A stretch of DNA of 42,714 bases from an uncultured Prevotellaceae bacterium (GTDB lineage Bacteria > Bacteroidota > Bacteroidia > Bacteroidales > Bacteroidaceae): positions 1 to 42,714 of the forward strand of contig OMWH01000021.1 of the NCBI GenBank assembly GCA_900314755.1, in the 5' to 3' direction. Shown one piece after another: positions 41,052 to 42,714 of the stretch. Made by a program: the position numbers and the translations under genes. Positions within the stretch are counted from its first letter, which is position 1; each line of letters starts with the position of its first letter. The notes beneath the pieces were generated by a model, which saw nothing but the letters and a program-made list of their open reading frames with translations, had not been told where the DNA came from and searched no databases.

Positions 41052-42458
41052 ATGAAACAATTCAATGACAAAAACTTCGTCCTTGACAACGAAGTAGCAC
41101 AGGACCTGTTCCACAACCATGCGGCTAAAATGCCTATCATCGACTACCACTGTCACCTGATTCCTGAGATGGTGGCTAACGATCACCGCTTCAAGAGCAT
41201 CACAGAGCTTTGGCTGGGTGGCGACCACTACAAATGGCGTGCCATGCGTACCAATGGTGTTGATGAGAGATATTGCACCGGTAAGGACACCAGCGACTGG
41301 GAGAAATTCGAGAAATGGGCTGAGACGGTGCCTTATACACTCCGTAACCCGTTGTATCACTGGACGCATCTGGAGCTGAAGACTGCCTTCGGCATCGAGA
41401 AACTGCTCTCTCCGAAGACCGCTCGTGAGATTTTCGATGAGTGTAACGAGAAACTGAAGCAGCCGGAGTTCTCCGCTCGTGGTCTGATGAAACACTATAA
41501 CGTGGAGTGTGTCTGCACGACAGATGACCCTGTTGACGACCTCCATAACCACATCGAGTATGCCAAGCATAAGGCTGCCGACGATCCTATGATGATTCCC
41601 GCATGGCGTCCTGACAAGGCGATGAACATCGAGAAGCCAGAGTTCTCCGCATACGTTCATCAGCTGGAGCAGGTCAGCGGTGTCACCATCACGAAGTTTG
41701 CTGACATGGTGGATGCCCTCAAGAAGCGTCACGACTTCTTCCAGGAGCAGGGTTGTAAGCTCTCCGACCATGGTATCGAGGAGTTCTATGACGAGGAGTA
41801 TACGGACTCACAGATTGAGACCATCTTCGAGAAGGCTATGCGTGGACAGCAGCTCTCTAACATGGAGGTTCGTCAGTATAAGAACTGCTTCCTGACTGTG
41901 ATGGCTGAGATGGATGCTGATGCCGACTGGACCCAGCAGTTCCACTATGGTGCCATCCGTGACAACAACACGAAGATGTACAATGCCCTTGGTCCTGACA
42001 CAGGTTTCGACTCTATCGGTGAGTTCAACACTGCCAAGGCAATGTCTAAGTTCCTCAATAAGCTGAACATGGAGGACAAGCTTACTCGTACGATATTATA
42101 CACCCTGAATCCTTGTGCCAATGAGGTGATTGCCACGATGCTGGGTAACTTCCAGGGTGGTGAGCCAGGCAAGATTCAGTTTGGTTCCGGCTGGTGGTTC
42201 AACGACCAGAAGGATGGTATGGAGCGTCAGATGAATGCGCTCAGCGTACTGGGCTTGCTGAGCCGCTTCGTAGGTATGCTGACCGACTCTCGCTCTTTCC
42301 TCAGCTATCCTCGTCATGAGTACTTCCGCCGCATCCTCTGTAACATCCTCGGTAACGATGTGGAGAAAGGCTTGCTGCCTGACGACCGTGAGTTGCTGGG
42401 TAAGATGGTGGAGGACATCTCCTACAATAACGCCCGTCGTTATTTCAAGTTCTATTAA
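41052..42458 (+). CDS. uxaC: uronate isomerase
   Basis: UxaC isomerises D-glucuronate to D-fructuronate and D-galacturonate to D-tagaturonate, the entry step for pectin and glucuronoxylan uronic acids. The 468-aa amidohydrolase-fold protein has its metal-binding HxH at His33/His35 (PIIDYHCHL), the block ITELWLGGDHYKWRAMRTNGV, the strand ECVCTTDDPVDDLHNH, and the C-terminal SRFVGMLTDSRSFLSYPRHEYFRRILCNILG. Length is normal. The other uronate genes (uxaB, uxuA, kdgK) are not in the window. It is divergent from the long GH51 gene. Confidence 0.96.
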   Translation: MKQFNDKNFVLDNEVAQDLFHNHAAKMPIIDYHCHLIPEMVANDHRFKSITELWLGGDHYKWRAMRTNGVDERYCTGKDTSDWEKFEKWAETVPYTLRNPLYHWTHLELKTAFGIEKLLSPKTAREIFDECNEKLKQPEFSARGLMKHYNVECVCTTDDPVDDLHNHIEYAKHKAADDPMMIPAWRPDKAMNIEKPEFSAYVHQLEQVSGVTITKFADMVDALKKRHDFFQEQGCKLSDHGIEEFYDEEYTDSQIETIFEKAMRGQQLSNMEVRQYKNCFLTVMAEMDADADWTQQFHYGAIRDNNTKMYNALGPDTGFDSIGEFNTAKAMSKFLNKLNMEDKLTRTILYTLNPCANEVIATMLGNFQGGEPGKIQFGSGWWFNDQKDGMERQMNALSVLGLLSRFVGMLTDSRSFLSYPRHEYFRRILCNILGNDVEKGLLPDDRELLGKMVEDISYNNARRYFKFY

Positions 42459-42483
42459 GACATACAGAACCTATCAATACCAA

Positions 42484-42519
42484 GGCGAGGGAGCGAACCA
42501 AGTTCCCTCGCCCTTTTTT
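42484..42519 (+). terminator. intrinsic terminator of uxaC
   Basis: A perfect 9-bp GC-rich stem (ggcgaggga 42484-42492 with tccctcgcc 42504-42512) is followed by six T (42514-42519), 25 nt after the uxaC stop. Confidence 0.92.
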
Positions 42520-42608
42520 ATCCAATTACCACTATTGCCTAATTTCGTTCCCCCTTTACAAGGATTTTTTTAACTGTTAAAATAAAATAAAAAGTTGCCA
42601 TTTCACAA

Positions 42609-42687
42609 CCATTTAGAGCCTCTTTTTGCCCCAAATGGAGGCTTTATTTAATTCAAATGGAGCCTGTTTTCACACCATTTAAAGCCT
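42609..42687. repeat. four copies of a short aaatggagcct element in alternating orientation
   Basis: Related words lie at 42609-42621 (ccatttagagcct), 42633-42643 (aaatggaggct), 42655-42665 (aaatggagcct) and 42675-42687 (ccatttaaagcct). They are spaced about 20-24 nt, the outer two in one orientation and the inner two in the other. The same word is in the stem of the terminator at 12142-12180. The array can fold into alternative hairpins. No gene is seen between 42520 and the window end. Confidence 0.6.
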
Positions 42688-42714
42688 TCATTTACAGTAT
42701 GTTAAACGAAAAAT

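Noticed and set aside
40974-41771. 265-aa minus-strand frame overlapping uxaC
   Set aside because: It is antisense to the metal-binding half of UxaC and runs across the uxaC promoter. No family resemblance.

Overview
The window looks like chromosome from a Bacteroidales bacterium, most likely a gut or rumen member of the Prevotella group. Three things suggest this. Promoters have the Bacteroidetes form (a -7 box TAnnTTTG about 20 nt downstream of a TTTG/TTG -33 box). The primary sigma factor is the short (287 aa) Bacteroidetes type. The gene families include DUF4421, DUF4861, GldB-like, a Nudix-type AraR and two secreted GH51 enzymes. Species cannot be assigned from this sequence alone. No tRNA, rRNA, CRISPR array or intact mobile element was seen.

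Layout. (1) 1-1254 is an accessory, non-coding stretch: the remnant of an IS1380-type insertion sequence whose transposase has lost its middle, then a mosaic of short tandem and inverted repeats. (2) 1271-7765 (+) is a tightly packed six-gene block: a lipoprotein, a DMP19/DUF4375 protein, smpB, metH without its reactivation domain, a HAD phosphatase and a secreted GHL10 (DigH-like) hydrolase. It runs stop-to-stop into a convergent DUF4861 gene. (3) 9158-12143 (+) is a GldB-like lipoprotein and a dipeptidyl peptidase IV, closed by a strong two-way terminator. (4) 12197-22496 (-) is an L-arabinose operon: lipoprotein mutarotase, sodium/sugar symporter, Nudix-type AraR regulator, araD, araA, araB, a DUF4421 outer-membrane barrel and a secreted GH51 arabinofuranosidase. 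(5) 22643-26255 (-) is a galactose operon: cytoplasmic mutarotase, MFS sugar porter and galK. (6) 26365-31146 (-) holds folC, dnaJ, grpE and an ABC-F ATPase. (7) 31291-34777 (+) is an iorA-iorB-aminotransferase operon for aromatic keto acid metabolism. (8) 34814-38884 (-) holds an exported protein, rpoD, HtrA/DegQ and type I asparaginase, with a second secreted GH51 (38894-40876) upstream of the asparaginase. (9) 41052-42458 (+) is uronate isomerase uxaC, followed by a terminator and a cluster of short repeats at the right edge.

How it fits together. Secreted GH51 enzymes would free L-arabinose from arabinan or arabinoxylan. The DUF4421 barrel may serve the outer membrane step. The symporter imports the sugar, and AraA, AraB and AraD convert it to D-xylulose 5-phosphate under AraR control. 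The adjoining galactose operon and the uronate isomerase extend this to the other sugars of pectin and arabinogalactan, so half the window is a plant cell-wall sugar catabolic block. The rest is housekeeping (translation rescue, methionine, folate, chaperones, sigma factor, periplasmic protease).

Most interesting points: the ABC-F protein in which every motif of one composite ATP site is degenerate while the other site is intact; a perfect inverted repeat after htrA that contains the rpoD promoter; an outer-membrane barrel of unknown function inside the arabinose operon; the IorA lacking its ferredoxin domain and co-transcribed with an aminotransferase; and the internally deleted IS next to a repeat mosaic. 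I saw no convincing new defence or mobile system.
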